A stretch of 64,000 nt of DNA, from positions 1 through 64,000 of the forward strand of contig NZ_FOBX01000022.1 of assembly GCF_900109945.1 (NCBI RefSeq). Direction: 5' to 3'. Under the pieces are notes generated by a model. The model saw only the letters and a list, made by a program, of their open reading frames with translations. It was not told the origin of the DNA and ran no database searches. Source of the DNA: Bradyrhizobium sp. OK095. Lineage in GTDB: Bacteria; Pseudomonadota; Alphaproteobacteria; Rhizobiales; Xanthobacteraceae. Position 1 is the first letter of the stretch. Every line of letters begins with the position of its first letter. Shown piece after piece: positions 18,389 to 28,613 of the stretch. The translations under genes and the position numbers were made by a program.

Positions 18389-19756
18389 CTACCGACCCAG
18401 CTCCGTGGCCTTCGCCACGCGGTCAAACCGCTCCAGCGTCATGATCGCATCGGCAAACTTCTCCGCCCGCGCGTTCAGGACCGGCCGGGCCAGCGTCAAA
18501 AACTTCTGCTGCATCGCCTGCGCGTCGGGGAAGGAGGCCGGCTCGCCGGAGGGATCGGCATAGAGCCGCTCATGCACGCCGTTGTCCGTGGTGATGCTGA
18601 CGCGCGCGCCGAACGGATGGGTGCGGCCGACCTCGAGCCGATCGTCCTGCACCACGTGGAACTTTTCGGCGAGCGCGTCGATGGCGGCATCGCCCAACCG
18701 GTTGTAATCGTCCCAGCCGAAGCTGCCCTGGTCGAGCGCGAGCGCGCCGGTGAAGAACATCGAGAACTGGCCGCCGACGATCGAGGTCGGATGCCGCTTG
18801 GTCGCGGCGTCGCCGGTCAGGGTAATGCCGTTGCGATGCAGGCCGATCTCGACGCGCTTGACCTGATCGGGCGTCAGATTGTGCTCGCGCCGCATCGCGA
18901 TCAGCGCGTCGATCGCAGCATGGGTGTAACGGCAGCTAGGATAGGGCTTCACGCCGATCTTCATCGTCTCGTAGGTCTCGCCGAGCCCGGCGATCGCCTT
19001 ATCGGGATGCGCGTCATCGGTGTAGCCGACCAGCAGGCCGTGCTTGCCCTCGATCGATTCCGTCGCGCCGACAAAGTCGTTGCGCGCAAGCGTCGCGGCG
19101 ATGACGCCGTTCATTGCGGCAGCTCCAACCTGGTAGCGCTTGTTCCAGGCGCCGTTGACCAGGAATTGCAGCGAGCCCGCGGCCTGGCTGCCGGAGACGC
19201 CGAAGGCGGCGACGATCTGCGTCTCGGAGAGACCGAACAATTTGCTGGCCGCGGCCGCCGCGCCATAGGTGCCGGCGGTCGCGGTCGGATGGAAGCCGCG
19301 CGCATAATGCGAGGTCGGGTCGAGCGCGTTGCCGAGCCGGCAGCAGACCTCGTAGCCGGCGACGATCGCGGTCAGCACGTCGCGCCCGGAGGCGCCGACC
19401 ATCTCGCCCACCGCGAAGGCGGCCGGAACCACCGGTGCACTCGCATGCAGCGAGGAATCGGCATGGGTGTCGTCGAAGTCGAGGGAATGGCCGAGTGCGC
19501 CGTTGAGGAGGGCCGCGACCGCAGGTGTCCAGGTCTTGGTGTCGCCGAATACGGTGGAGCAGCCCTTGGTGTCGAGCGCGAGCGCTTCCAGCATCTTCAG
19601 GATCGAGGGGGTCGATTCTGCCTCGCTGCGGGCCCGGATGGCGCTGCCGAGGAAATCCAGCGTCAGCACCTTGGCGCGATCCAGCACGTCCGCTGGAATA
19701 TCCTGGTATTTCAGGTTGGCGACATAGGCGGCAAGCGTTGCGGTTTCGTGGGCCAT
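18389..19756 (-). CDS. MmgE/PrpD family protein
   Basis: This 455-residue protein matches the MmgE/PrpD family, which includes 2-methylcitrate dehydratase, cis-aconitate decarboxylase and related lyases. Landmarks are LNGALGHSLDFDDTHADSSL near residue 90, GYEVCCRLGNALDPTSHYARG and VKPYPSCRYTHAAIDAL. No prpB/prpC neighbours are present, so methylcitrate catabolism is not implied. GAGGAAAC precedes the ATG. It is divergent from the FUSC gene. Confidence 0.92.
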   Translation of the reverse strand: MAHETATLAAYVANLKYQDIPADVLDRAKVLTLDFLGSAIRARSEAESTPSILKMLEALALDTKGCSTVFGDTKTWTPAVAALLNGALGHSLDFDDTHADSSLHASAPVVPAAFAVGEMVGASGRDVLTAIVAGYEVCCRLGNALDPTSHYARGFHPTATAGTYGAAAAASKLFGLSETQIVAAFGVSGSQAAGSLQFLVNGAWNKRYQVGAAAMNGVIAATLARNDFVGATESIEGKHGLLVGYTDDAHPDKAIAGLGETYETMKIGVKPYPSCRYTHAAIDALIAMRREHNLTPDQVKRVEIGLHRNGITLTGDAATKRHPTSIVGGQFSMFFTGALALDQGSFGWDDYNRLGDAAIDALAEKFHVVQDDRLEVGRTHPFGARVSITTDNGVHERLYADPSGEPASFPDAQAMQQKFLTLARPVLNARAEKFADAIMTLERFDRVAKATELGR

Positions 19757-19880
19757 CGTGTTTCCTCGTTTTGGCCGGCAAGTTAGGCGGGCTGATTTGG
19801 CCTTTCAAGCGGCCTTGGGGCCGCGGGCATCAGCCATGCTTTTGGCTGGCTTTACGAGGATCGGACCGGGACATTCGACG

Positions 19881-20996
19881 ATGGCAGTCGCAAGAGAGCT
19901 ATTCGACCGGGTCTGGTCGCGCCGGACGCAATTGGGGCTGGCGGTCCGGGTCACGGTGGCGGCCACCGGGGCCTATGCGCTTGCCACCGCGCTGCATTTG
20001 TTGTTGCCGCTTTGGGCGGTGCTGACCTCCATTATCGTAACCCAGATGAGCGTCGGGCGCTCGCTGAAGGCGACGCGCGACTACATGCTCGGCACGATCG
20101 GCGGTGCGATCTATGGCGGCGCGATCGCAATCCTGATCCCCTATTCCGGCGAGCTCGGCCTGCTGGGATTGCTGGTGCTGGCCGTGGCCCCGCTTGCGTT
20201 TGTTGCGGCGATCTATCCGAATCTGAGCTCTGCAACGGTGACGGCGGTGATCGTGCTGGTGCTTCCGACCATGCACCATGCCGATCCCATGGCCTCGGCG
20301 ATCGATCGGGTCAGCGAAGTCTCGGTCGGCGCGGTGACGGGACTGCTGGTCTCGTTCCTGGTGCTGCCGTCGCGCGCGGTGCGGCAGATTCGCGCCAGCG
20401 CGGCCAGGCTGCTTGAATTGATCGCGGAAGCCTTCACCGAACTGCTCGCGGGCCTCACGCGCGGCCGCGACAACGATGCGTTGCATCGGATTCAGGACGG
20501 AATCGGCACCGCAATGGTCGGCATGAATACGATCGGCGCCGAAGCCGAGCGCGAGCGCTCAGCGCGATTGTCGGGCGGGCCCGACACCGGTCCGCTGTTG
20601 CGAACGATTTTGCGGCTGCGCCATGACGTCGTGATGATCGGCCGCGCCACCGTGGTGCCGCTGCCGGTCGAGGTGCAGGTCAGGCTTGCCGCGCCCCTTG
20701 CAGAGGTCAGCGCCGCGATCGTGCGCTTTTTGAAGTCGGCGGCCGAAGCCATGCGCGCGGGCGCCGGCGCCCCGCCGATCCATCCCGTCCACGTCGCGCT
20801 CCAGCACTATTCCGAGGCGGTTGCCGCCGTCCGCCAGGACGGCCTGATCCGCGGCCAGCCGGCCGATACCGCCGAGCGCTTCTTCGCGATCGGCTTCTCG
20901 CTGGAGCAGATGCACCAAAATCTCTGCGATCTCGATCGCGTCGTCGGCGAATGGTCGGAGGCGGCGGCGGATGGGCCGGTGAAGATCGCCGAGTGA
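19881..20996 (+). CDS. FUSC family inner-membrane protein (aromatic acid exporter-like)
   Basis: This 371-residue protein has several hydrophobic helices in residues about 15-175, including LLPLWAVLTSIIVTQMSVGR and DYMLGTIGGAIYGGAIAILIPY. A cytoplasmic, largely helical C-terminal part follows. This is the fusaric acid resistance/AaeB-type arrangement, though only one membrane half is present. It could export aromatic acids with unknown partners. The start at MAVARELFDR is chosen because the 41 codons upstream lie in the promoter region of the divergent gene. Confidence 0.88.
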   Translation: MAVARELFDRVWSRRTQLGLAVRVTVAATGAYALATALHLLLPLWAVLTSIIVTQMSVGRSLKATRDYMLGTIGGAIYGGAIAILIPYSGELGLLGLLVLAVAPLAFVAAIYPNLSSATVTAVIVLVLPTMHHADPMASAIDRVSEVSVGAVTGLLVSFLVLPSRAVRQIRASAARLLELIAEAFTELLAGLTRGRDNDALHRIQDGIGTAMVGMNTIGAEAERERSARLSGGPDTGPLLRTILRLRHDVVMIGRATVVPLPVEVQVRLAAPLAEVSAAIVRFLKSAAEAMRAGAGAPPIHPVHVALQHYSEAVAAVRQDGLIRGQPADTAERFFAIGFSLEQMHQNLCDLDRVVGEWSEAAADGPVKIAE

Positions 20997-20997
20997 G

Positions 20998-21648
20998 CTA
21001 ACGCTTCGTCAGGCCCTTAGCCACCATACGCCAGACCAGCAGATCGATGCGGTCCTGGCCGAAGAACGGCTCGTTCTCGAACACGAAGGTCGGCACGCCC
21101 CAATGGCCCGAGGCGGCGTGGTCCTTTTCGTTCTCCGCGATCACCTGCTCGTAGCGATCGGGGTCGGCACTGATCGCGGCGTCCATGGCGGCAAGATCGA
21201 AGCCCGCCTTATCGGCGGCGCGCGCGAGATGATCGCTCTCGTTCCAGCCCGCAACAGAGCCGTCCCACAGCACACGTGCGATCGCGTCGGTGAATGCGAG
21301 CGAGCGGCCTTCGAGCTGTGCCATCGCCCCCAGCCGGGTCAGCCGGTGGATGTAAGGCTGCTCGGCCGCGACATCGAACGTCGTCTTGTCCTGCACGATC
21401 GGATCCGGCCTGGGAAAGCGGAACGGAATGCCCTCGTGCTGCGCCACGCGCGTGCTGTCGAGCACCACATAGCGAATGAAGTTCGGGCTGGCCTTCTTGA
21501 AGAAGCCGGGCACGCGGACTGCGAGCGGATAGACCGGCCGCAGGTTCACCGCGAGATCATATTGCTCGACGAGTTTCAGCGTCTTTGGTAGCGCCAGATA
21601 GCTGAAAGGACTGCGGTAGGAATAGAAGAGGTCGACGGACAGCGTCAT
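20998..21648 (-). CDS. 2-hydroxychromene-2-carboxylate isomerase family protein (DsbA-like fold)
   Basis: This 216-residue protein has the kappa-class GST/HCCA isomerase fold. It starts with FYSYRSPFSYLALPK, where the Ser of SPFSY is the glutathione-activating position. The C-terminal GHWGVPTFVFENEPFFGQDR is typical of the DSBA superfamily. HCCA isomerase acts in naphthalene breakdown, but most homologues have unknown substrates. The start ATG overlaps the stop of the upstream DUF2867 gene as ATGA, implying coupled translation. Confidence 0.9.
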   Translation of the reverse strand: MTLSVDLFYSYRSPFSYLALPKTLKLVEQYDLAVNLRPVYPLAVRVPGFFKKASPNFIRYVVLDSTRVAQHEGIPFRFPRPDPIVQDKTTFDVAAEQPYIHRLTRLGAMAQLEGRSLAFTDAIARVLWDGSVAGWNESDHLARAADKAGFDLAAMDAAISADPDRYEQVIAENEKDHAASGHWGVPTFVFENEPFFGQDRIDLLVWRMVAKGLTKR

Positions 21649-22133
21649 CGCACCGGCTCCACGATGCACCCCATCATGCTGCGGACCACGAGCTTGTGGA
21701 AGGGCATGATCAGGGTGAGGTAGCTCCGGCCGAGCAGATTATTCGTTCGTACTAGCGTGGTCGATGTCACCTGACGGCTCGCCGCATCGCCAGCCACGTC
21801 GACGACGAGGCGGAAGTCGAGGTGAAAATCGTCGAAGCCGGCGACCAGCCGCTCCGGTGTCTCGCTCAGCACCGGAAACAGGCCGATCAGGCCTCCCGGC
21901 GCGTAGGCGCCTTCGCCCGACGTCTTCAGTCCAAACGGCTTCACCAGGATGTTACGCAAGCGCGTCAGCGCATCGATCCAGCGCGGCCCGTGCAGCACCA
22001 TTCGGGTGCAGGCCTCGCGGGCACTCAATGGCGTTGTGCCGACCTCCACACGAAACGCGTCGATGAACTGCGCGCCTGACAGCACCGTGCCGGCATCGAC
22101 ATTGGGGGTGATTTCGCGAACGGATCCTGTCAT
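21645..22133 (-). CDS. DUF2867 domain-containing protein
   Basis: This 162-residue protein has the features of DUF2867. An internal GEGAYAPGGLIGLFPVLSET leads to DFRLVVDV. The end, RSYLTLIMPFHKLVVRSMMG, is the usual amphipathic signature of the family. Function is unknown. It starts with ATGA overlapping the stop of the MATE gene and ends overlapping the start of the isomerase gene. The three are therefore almost certainly one transcript. Confidence 0.87.
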   Translation of the reverse strand: MTGSVREITPNVDAGTVLSGAQFIDAFRVEVGTTPLSAREACTRMVLHGPRWIDALTRLRNILVKPFGLKTSGEGAYAPGGLIGLFPVLSETPERLVAGFDDFHLDFRLVVDVAGDAASRQVTSTTLVRTNNLLGRSYLTLIMPFHKLVVRSMMGCIVEPVR

Positions 22134-23524
22134 CCCGCCAGTCTGCGCGTCAGCATCCGGAAGCGCAAGATCAAGAGTCCGGCATAGACGAACGTCCCGA
22201 CCGAGAACCCGATCCAGACGCCGACCGCGCCAAGGTGGGCGTTGAAAGCGAGCATCCAGCCGACGGGAAATGCGACGCACCAATAGCCGATTGCCGCGAA
22301 CACCAGTGTCATCCTGGTGTCATTGATGCCGCGCAGCGCTCCGCCCACGATGGTCTGGAGGCCGTCGGCGATGAAGAAGGTGGCGCCAACGACCAGCAGC
22401 GTCGCCGTCAGCTCGACAGTCGCAGCACTTGCCTCACCAGTGCCGAAGAACAACCGTCCCAGCTGGTAGCGGCCGAGGATAATGGCGACCGTCAGTGCCG
22501 AGACCAGGATGACCCCGAGCACAGCGGCGGCCAGCCCTGCGCGTTTCACCGCGGCCGGATCATTGCGGCCGAAGGCATGGCCCACGCGGACCGTCGCCGC
22601 CATGCCGATGCCGAGCGGCACCATGAACAGCACGGCGGTGATCTGGAGCGCGATCTGGTGCGCGGCGATTGCGGCGGTCGAGATCAATCCCATCAGCAGC
22701 GCGGCCGACGAGAACAGGCCATATTCCATCAGCAGGGAAAACGAAATTGGCGCGCCGATCGCGATCAGCTGGCGCATCAGCGGCCAGTCGATCCGCCAGA
22801 GATGAGCGAGCGGGCGATAATCCGCGAACGGCTTACGCCACGCGGCGATGGCGAGCGTGGCGAGGAACGTGCCGAGATTGACCAGCGTGGTCGCAAGGCC
22901 GGCGCCGAACAGGCCGAGCTCCGGCAGGCCGAACAGGCCGTGGATCAGAACATAAACCAGTGCAGCATTGACCGGGATCGCCGCGAGGGTGATCCACAGC
23001 GGTGCCTGCGGCCGGTTCACCGCGCTCATCATGCTGCGCAGCGCGATGAAGCCGAGCGCCGGCGCGATGCCCCAGGCCAATCCGTAGAGATAGCGCTGGG
23101 CGAGTGCGGCCGATTGCGGTGCCTGGCCGAGTGCGATCAGGATGGGCTCGCCGTAGAGCGGCGAGGCCATCATCGGCAGCGAGATCAGCAGCGCGATCCA
23201 CAGGCCGACACGCAGGGAATGGCGGATGCGCCTGACATCGCCGGCGCCGAACGCCTGCGCGACGAGCGGAGACACCGCCGCCATCAATCCGAGCCCGAAG
23301 GTGAAGCTGATGAAATAGACCGTATGCGCCAGCGCGGCGGCGGCCACCGCATTCTCGCCGAGGTGCCCGATCATCGCGAGGTCGGTCGTGATCATCGCGA
23401 TCTGCCCGAGCTGCGTCAGCATCATCGGCACAGCCAGCTTCAGCGTCTCGACGAATTCTTCGGCGAGATGGTTTTGCGGCACGCCGGCTTGCGGCTGCGG
23501 ACGGGGCTGCACGGTGTCGAGCAT
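22130..23524 (-). CDS. MATE family multidrug efflux transporter
   Basis: This 464-residue inner-membrane protein has the twelve-helix, two-lobe MATE pattern. The first lobe contains LKLAVPMMLTQLGQIAMITT and DLAMIGHLGENAVAAAAL. The second lobe repeats the pattern at GAPISFSLLMEYGLFSSAAL. NorM-like members export cationic drugs with Na+ or H+. The start at MLDTVQPRPQ is chosen because the 30 codons upstream lie in an interspersed repeat. It is first in the coupled set with DUF2867 and the isomerase. Confidence 0.93.
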   Translation of the reverse strand: MLDTVQPRPQPQAGVPQNHLAEEFVETLKLAVPMMLTQLGQIAMITTDLAMIGHLGENAVAAAALAHTVYFISFTFGLGLMAAVSPLVAQAFGAGDVRRIRHSLRVGLWIALLISLPMMASPLYGEPILIALGQAPQSAALAQRYLYGLAWGIAPALGFIALRSMMSAVNRPQAPLWITLAAIPVNAALVYVLIHGLFGLPELGLFGAGLATTLVNLGTFLATLAIAAWRKPFADYRPLAHLWRIDWPLMRQLIAIGAPISFSLLMEYGLFSSAALLMGLISTAAIAAHQIALQITAVLFMVPLGIGMAATVRVGHAFGRNDPAAVKRAGLAAAVLGVILVSALTVAIILGRYQLGRLFFGTGEASAATVELTATLLVVGATFFIADGLQTIVGGALRGINDTRMTLVFAAIGYWCVAFPVGWMLAFNAHLGAVGVWIGFSVGTFVYAGLLILRFRMLTRRLAG

Positions 23525-23553
23525 GGGCGGGTCGATAGCACAGCTGGGCTTGC

Positions 23554-23672
23554 GTGTCCCGGACGCGCGAAGCGCGAGCCGGGACCCAGAAGCTGCGGCG
23601 GAGCTTTCGGCCACATGGGCCCCGGCTCAGCAGCGCATCACAAGCGTGCTGCGCTGCGTCCGGGGCACGAGA
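23554..23672. repeat. Interspersed repeat, GTCCCGGACGCG family
   Basis: TCCCGGACGCGCGAAGCGCGAGCCGG and a distal TGCGTCCGGGGCAC form a bipartite element between murA and the MATE gene. The inner CGCGCGAAGCGCG is a hairpin. It is noncoding. Confidence 0.65.
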
Positions 23673-23701
23673 CCTGTTTCAATCAGGGAGTTAGGACGCC
23701 G

Positions 23702-24997
23702 TCAGCCCTTCCGTTCAGGCACGCGCTTGATCTTGGCGCCGAGCGCATTCAGCCGTTCGTCGATGCGCTCGTAGCCGCGCTCGATCTGGTCGGCGTTGTT
23801 GATGGTGGAGGTGCCCTCGGCACAGACCGCCGCGAGCAGCATCGCCATGCCGGCGCGGATGTCGGGCGAGATCATCGATGCGCCGCGCAGGCGGCTGGGG
23901 CCGGCGATGATGGCGCGATGCGGGTCGCACAGCACGATGCGCGCGCCCATCGCGATCAGCTTGTCGACGAAGAACATCCTGGATTCGAACATCTTCTCGA
24001 ACATCAGGATCACGCCCTCGCATTGCGTGGCGGTGACGATCGCGATCGACATCAGATCGGCGGGGAAGGCGGGCCAGGGCTGGTCCTCCAGCTTCGGCAC
24101 GTGGCCGCCAAAATCATCCTGGATCTTCATCGTCTGGTTGGAGGGCACGATGAGATCGTCGCCCTCGACGCGGCAGACGATGCCGAGCCGCTCGAACCCC
24201 ATGCGGATCGAGCGCAGATGCTCGACGCCCGCGCGCGTGATGCGAAGCTGCGAGCGCGTCACGGCGGCAAGGCCGATCAGCGAGCCGACCTCGATATGAT
24301 CGGGCTGGATCCGGTAGGTCGTGCCGCCAAGCGTCGCCGGACCATGCACGATCATGGTGTTGGTGCCGATGCCCTCGATCTTCGCGCCGAGCGCGACCAG
24401 GAAATTGGCGAGGTCCTGCACATGCGGCTCGGACGCCGCGTTGCGCAGATAGGTGACGCCGTCGGCGGCGACCGCGGCGACCAGCGCGTTCTCGGTCGCG
24501 GTGACGCTCGGCTCGTCCAGGAACACGTCAGCGCCGGTCAGTTTGGAAGCGCGGAATTCGAGCCGGTCGGTCGCCGTGACCTTGGCTCCGAGCTGCTCGA
24601 GCGCCAGCATATGCGTGTCCAGCCGGCGGCGGCCGATGACATCGCCGCCCGGCGGCGGCAGCATCACCTCGCCGCAGCGGGCGAGCAGGGGGCCTGCGAG
24701 CAGGATCGAGGCGCGGATGCGGACGCAGAGCTCGGGGTCGAGGTCGGCGGCGCGGATGCTCTTGGCATGAATCACGAGCGTATTGCGGCCGGTCCATTCC
24801 GCCGAAGCGCCCACCGAGCGGATCAGCTCGACCAGCGTCTCGGTGTCGCGGATCCGCGGCACGTTCTCCAGCGTTACCGGATGCTCGGTGAGCAGGGCGG
24901 CGGCGATGATCGGCAGCGCCGAATTCTTGTTGCCGGACGGCTCGATCGAGCCCGAGAGCCGGTGACCGCCCTCGACGATGTATTGAATGGGCGCCAC
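23702..24997 (-). CDS. murA: UDP-N-acetylglucosamine 1-carboxyvinyltransferase with Cys-to-Asp active-site loop
   Basis: This 431-residue EPSP-synthase-fold enzyme transfers enolpyruvate to UDP-GlcNAc, the first committed step of peptidoglycan synthesis. The start is GTG at 24997 with GGAGAG eight bases upstream. Lys24 and Asn25 of SGNKNSALP, the Asp of FPADLMS and the Arg of ERGYERIDERL match catalytic positions of E. coli MurA. The loop reads PPGGDVIGRRRLD: Asp119 replaces the Cys that fosfomycin attacks. The same change is known in fosfomycin-resistant MurA of Mycobacterium and Chlamydia. It lies 127 bases downstream of gyrB and may be a paralogue of a Cys-type murA elsewhere. Confidence 0.93.
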   Translation of the reverse strand: MAPIQYIVEGGHRLSGSIEPSGNKNSALPIIAAALLTEHPVTLENVPRIRDTETLVELIRSVGASAEWTGRNTLVIHAKSIRAADLDPELCVRIRASILLAGPLLARCGEVMLPPPGGDVIGRRRLDTHMLALEQLGAKVTATDRLEFRASKLTGADVFLDEPSVTATENALVAAVAADGVTYLRNAASEPHVQDLANFLVALGAKIEGIGTNTMIVHGPATLGGTTYRIQPDHIEVGSLIGLAAVTRSQLRITRAGVEHLRSIRMGFERLGIVCRVEGDDLIVPSNQTMKIQDDFGGHVPKLEDQPWPAFPADLMSIAIVTATQCEGVILMFEKMFESRMFFVDKLIAMGARIVLCDPHRAIIAGPSRLRGASMISPDIRAGMAMLLAAVCAEGTSTINNADQIERGYERIDERLNALGAKIKRVPERKG

Positions 24998-25124
24998 TGA
25001 TATCTCTCCGTCCTGTTGCGGTTGGGGCGGGCTGCTTCGGAGGCGGAAACTATAGGGAATTGCGGGCGAATTCAATTTGCCGTTGCCGACAGGCAGCGCT
25101 GAGCGCCGCCTGTCCTACCGGACC

Positions 25125-27560
<2,436 letters not shown>

Positions 27561-27842
27561 GAGAGGCCTTCGAAATGTCGCCCGAATCAGCCGCGCAAAA
27601 AGGCGCTGATTAGCGGCTATTTGTGCCACGAAAGAGGGATTGCGCCTAGCGCAAAGTATCCTCTGGCAAGTCTTTGATCAGATAGGAGTTTTTGGCCGGT
27701 TTTCAAGGCGTGCGAAGGCCGATTCTGGGGCTCGCGAAAAGGGCGATTCGAGACCCTGTTTTGAGCCCTCGAAGGCGTGGATTTTGCGGGGCGCGGAGAA
27801 GCGCGTTCCTAGCGCCGTGGCGCCCGGAACAGGCGACTGGGT

Positions 27843-28598
27843 TCAGTAAATCTGATCCGGCTTCTTATCGTCGTCGAAGCTGATGGACCAGGCCTCGCCC
27901 GAAGCCACGGTGATGGTATCGGTCCGCAACCGGTAGCCCGACACGACCAGCTCGTAGGAATACGTGCCGGGCGGCAGGTCCAGCATTTGCGGGTGATTCT
28001 CGCCGCCCGCGATCTCGATGGTCTGATCGTTGATCGTGAGTGAAGCCACGTTCGGCACAAGATAGCCGAATATCAGCCGTGCTCGTCCGGGCATCGGCAG
28101 GACATTGGCTTTGGCCGCGGCCTCCGTATTCCGCTGCACCAGGCTGACCGTGGTCTCGTCCTTCGCGCGGCCAAGCTTCAGTGTGGCCGGCCCCTTGGGG
28201 GCGGCGAAGGCGAGCTGCGCATGATCGGCGGCAACCACAGCGCCATCCGGCTTTTCCTCCCAGCCGCGCTTTGCGAGCTCCGTGCGGTAGAATGCGAGCA
28301 CATCGCTGAGCTGGGCCTGCACATGGGCTTCAAGTCCGACCCGCAGCGGGACTTCGATGCCGGTCGTATGGGTGGTGTTGGAGCTGAAGAAGTTGTTTTG
28401 CTTCGGCACCGGCATGTCGGCGTCGGGATTCGCCGGTGTGAGTGCCGCCGAAGTTAGCGGTGATGGATGCGGCATCCATCCGACGGCGCTTGCGGCGACC
28501 AGGCTGCCCGCGAGAAGAGCGAAGCCGCACAGCGGCAGTAACCACCGTGTCGGACCTCTCATCAGACGCCTTGCCGTCGTCATGTCTGTTCTCTTCAT
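27843..28598 (-). CDS. Secreted/membrane-anchored FY-GW module protein, third of three tandem paralogues
   Basis: I do not recognise a named family. This 251-residue protein has an N-terminal hydrophobic segment (about residues 18-42) that is either a signal peptide or an anchor. One module around residues 95-160 follows, starting LSDVLAFYRTELAKRGW. The C-terminal beta-rich part contains DLPPGTYSYELVVSGYRL and ends in Ile-Tyr. The module and the C-terminal part align nearly residue for residue with the ends of the other two paralogues. The start lies 15 bases after the stop of the 723-residue gene, so the two share a transcript. An alternative start is the Met at residue 6. Confidence 0.75.
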   Translation of the reverse strand: MKRTDMTTARRLMRGPTRWLLPLCGFALLAGSLVAASAVGWMPHPSPLTSAALTPANPDADMPVPKQNNFFSSNTTHTTGIEVPLRVGLEAHVQAQLSDVLAFYRTELAKRGWEEKPDGAVVAADHAQLAFAAPKGPATLKLGRAKDETTVSLVQRNTEAAAKANVLPMPGRARLIFGYLVPNVASLTINDQTIEIAGGENHPQMLDLPPGTYSYELVVSGYRLRTDTITVASGEAWSISFDDDKKPDQIY

Positions 28599-28613
28599 CG
28601 GGGGCCCGGTGGA

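Noticed and set aside
22235..25000. Long open frame (about 920 codons) on the plus strand
   Set aside because: It is antisense to the MATE and murA genes, whose families are certain. Its product is an Arg/Asp/Gly-rich low-complexity string typical of shadow frames in GC-rich DNA.
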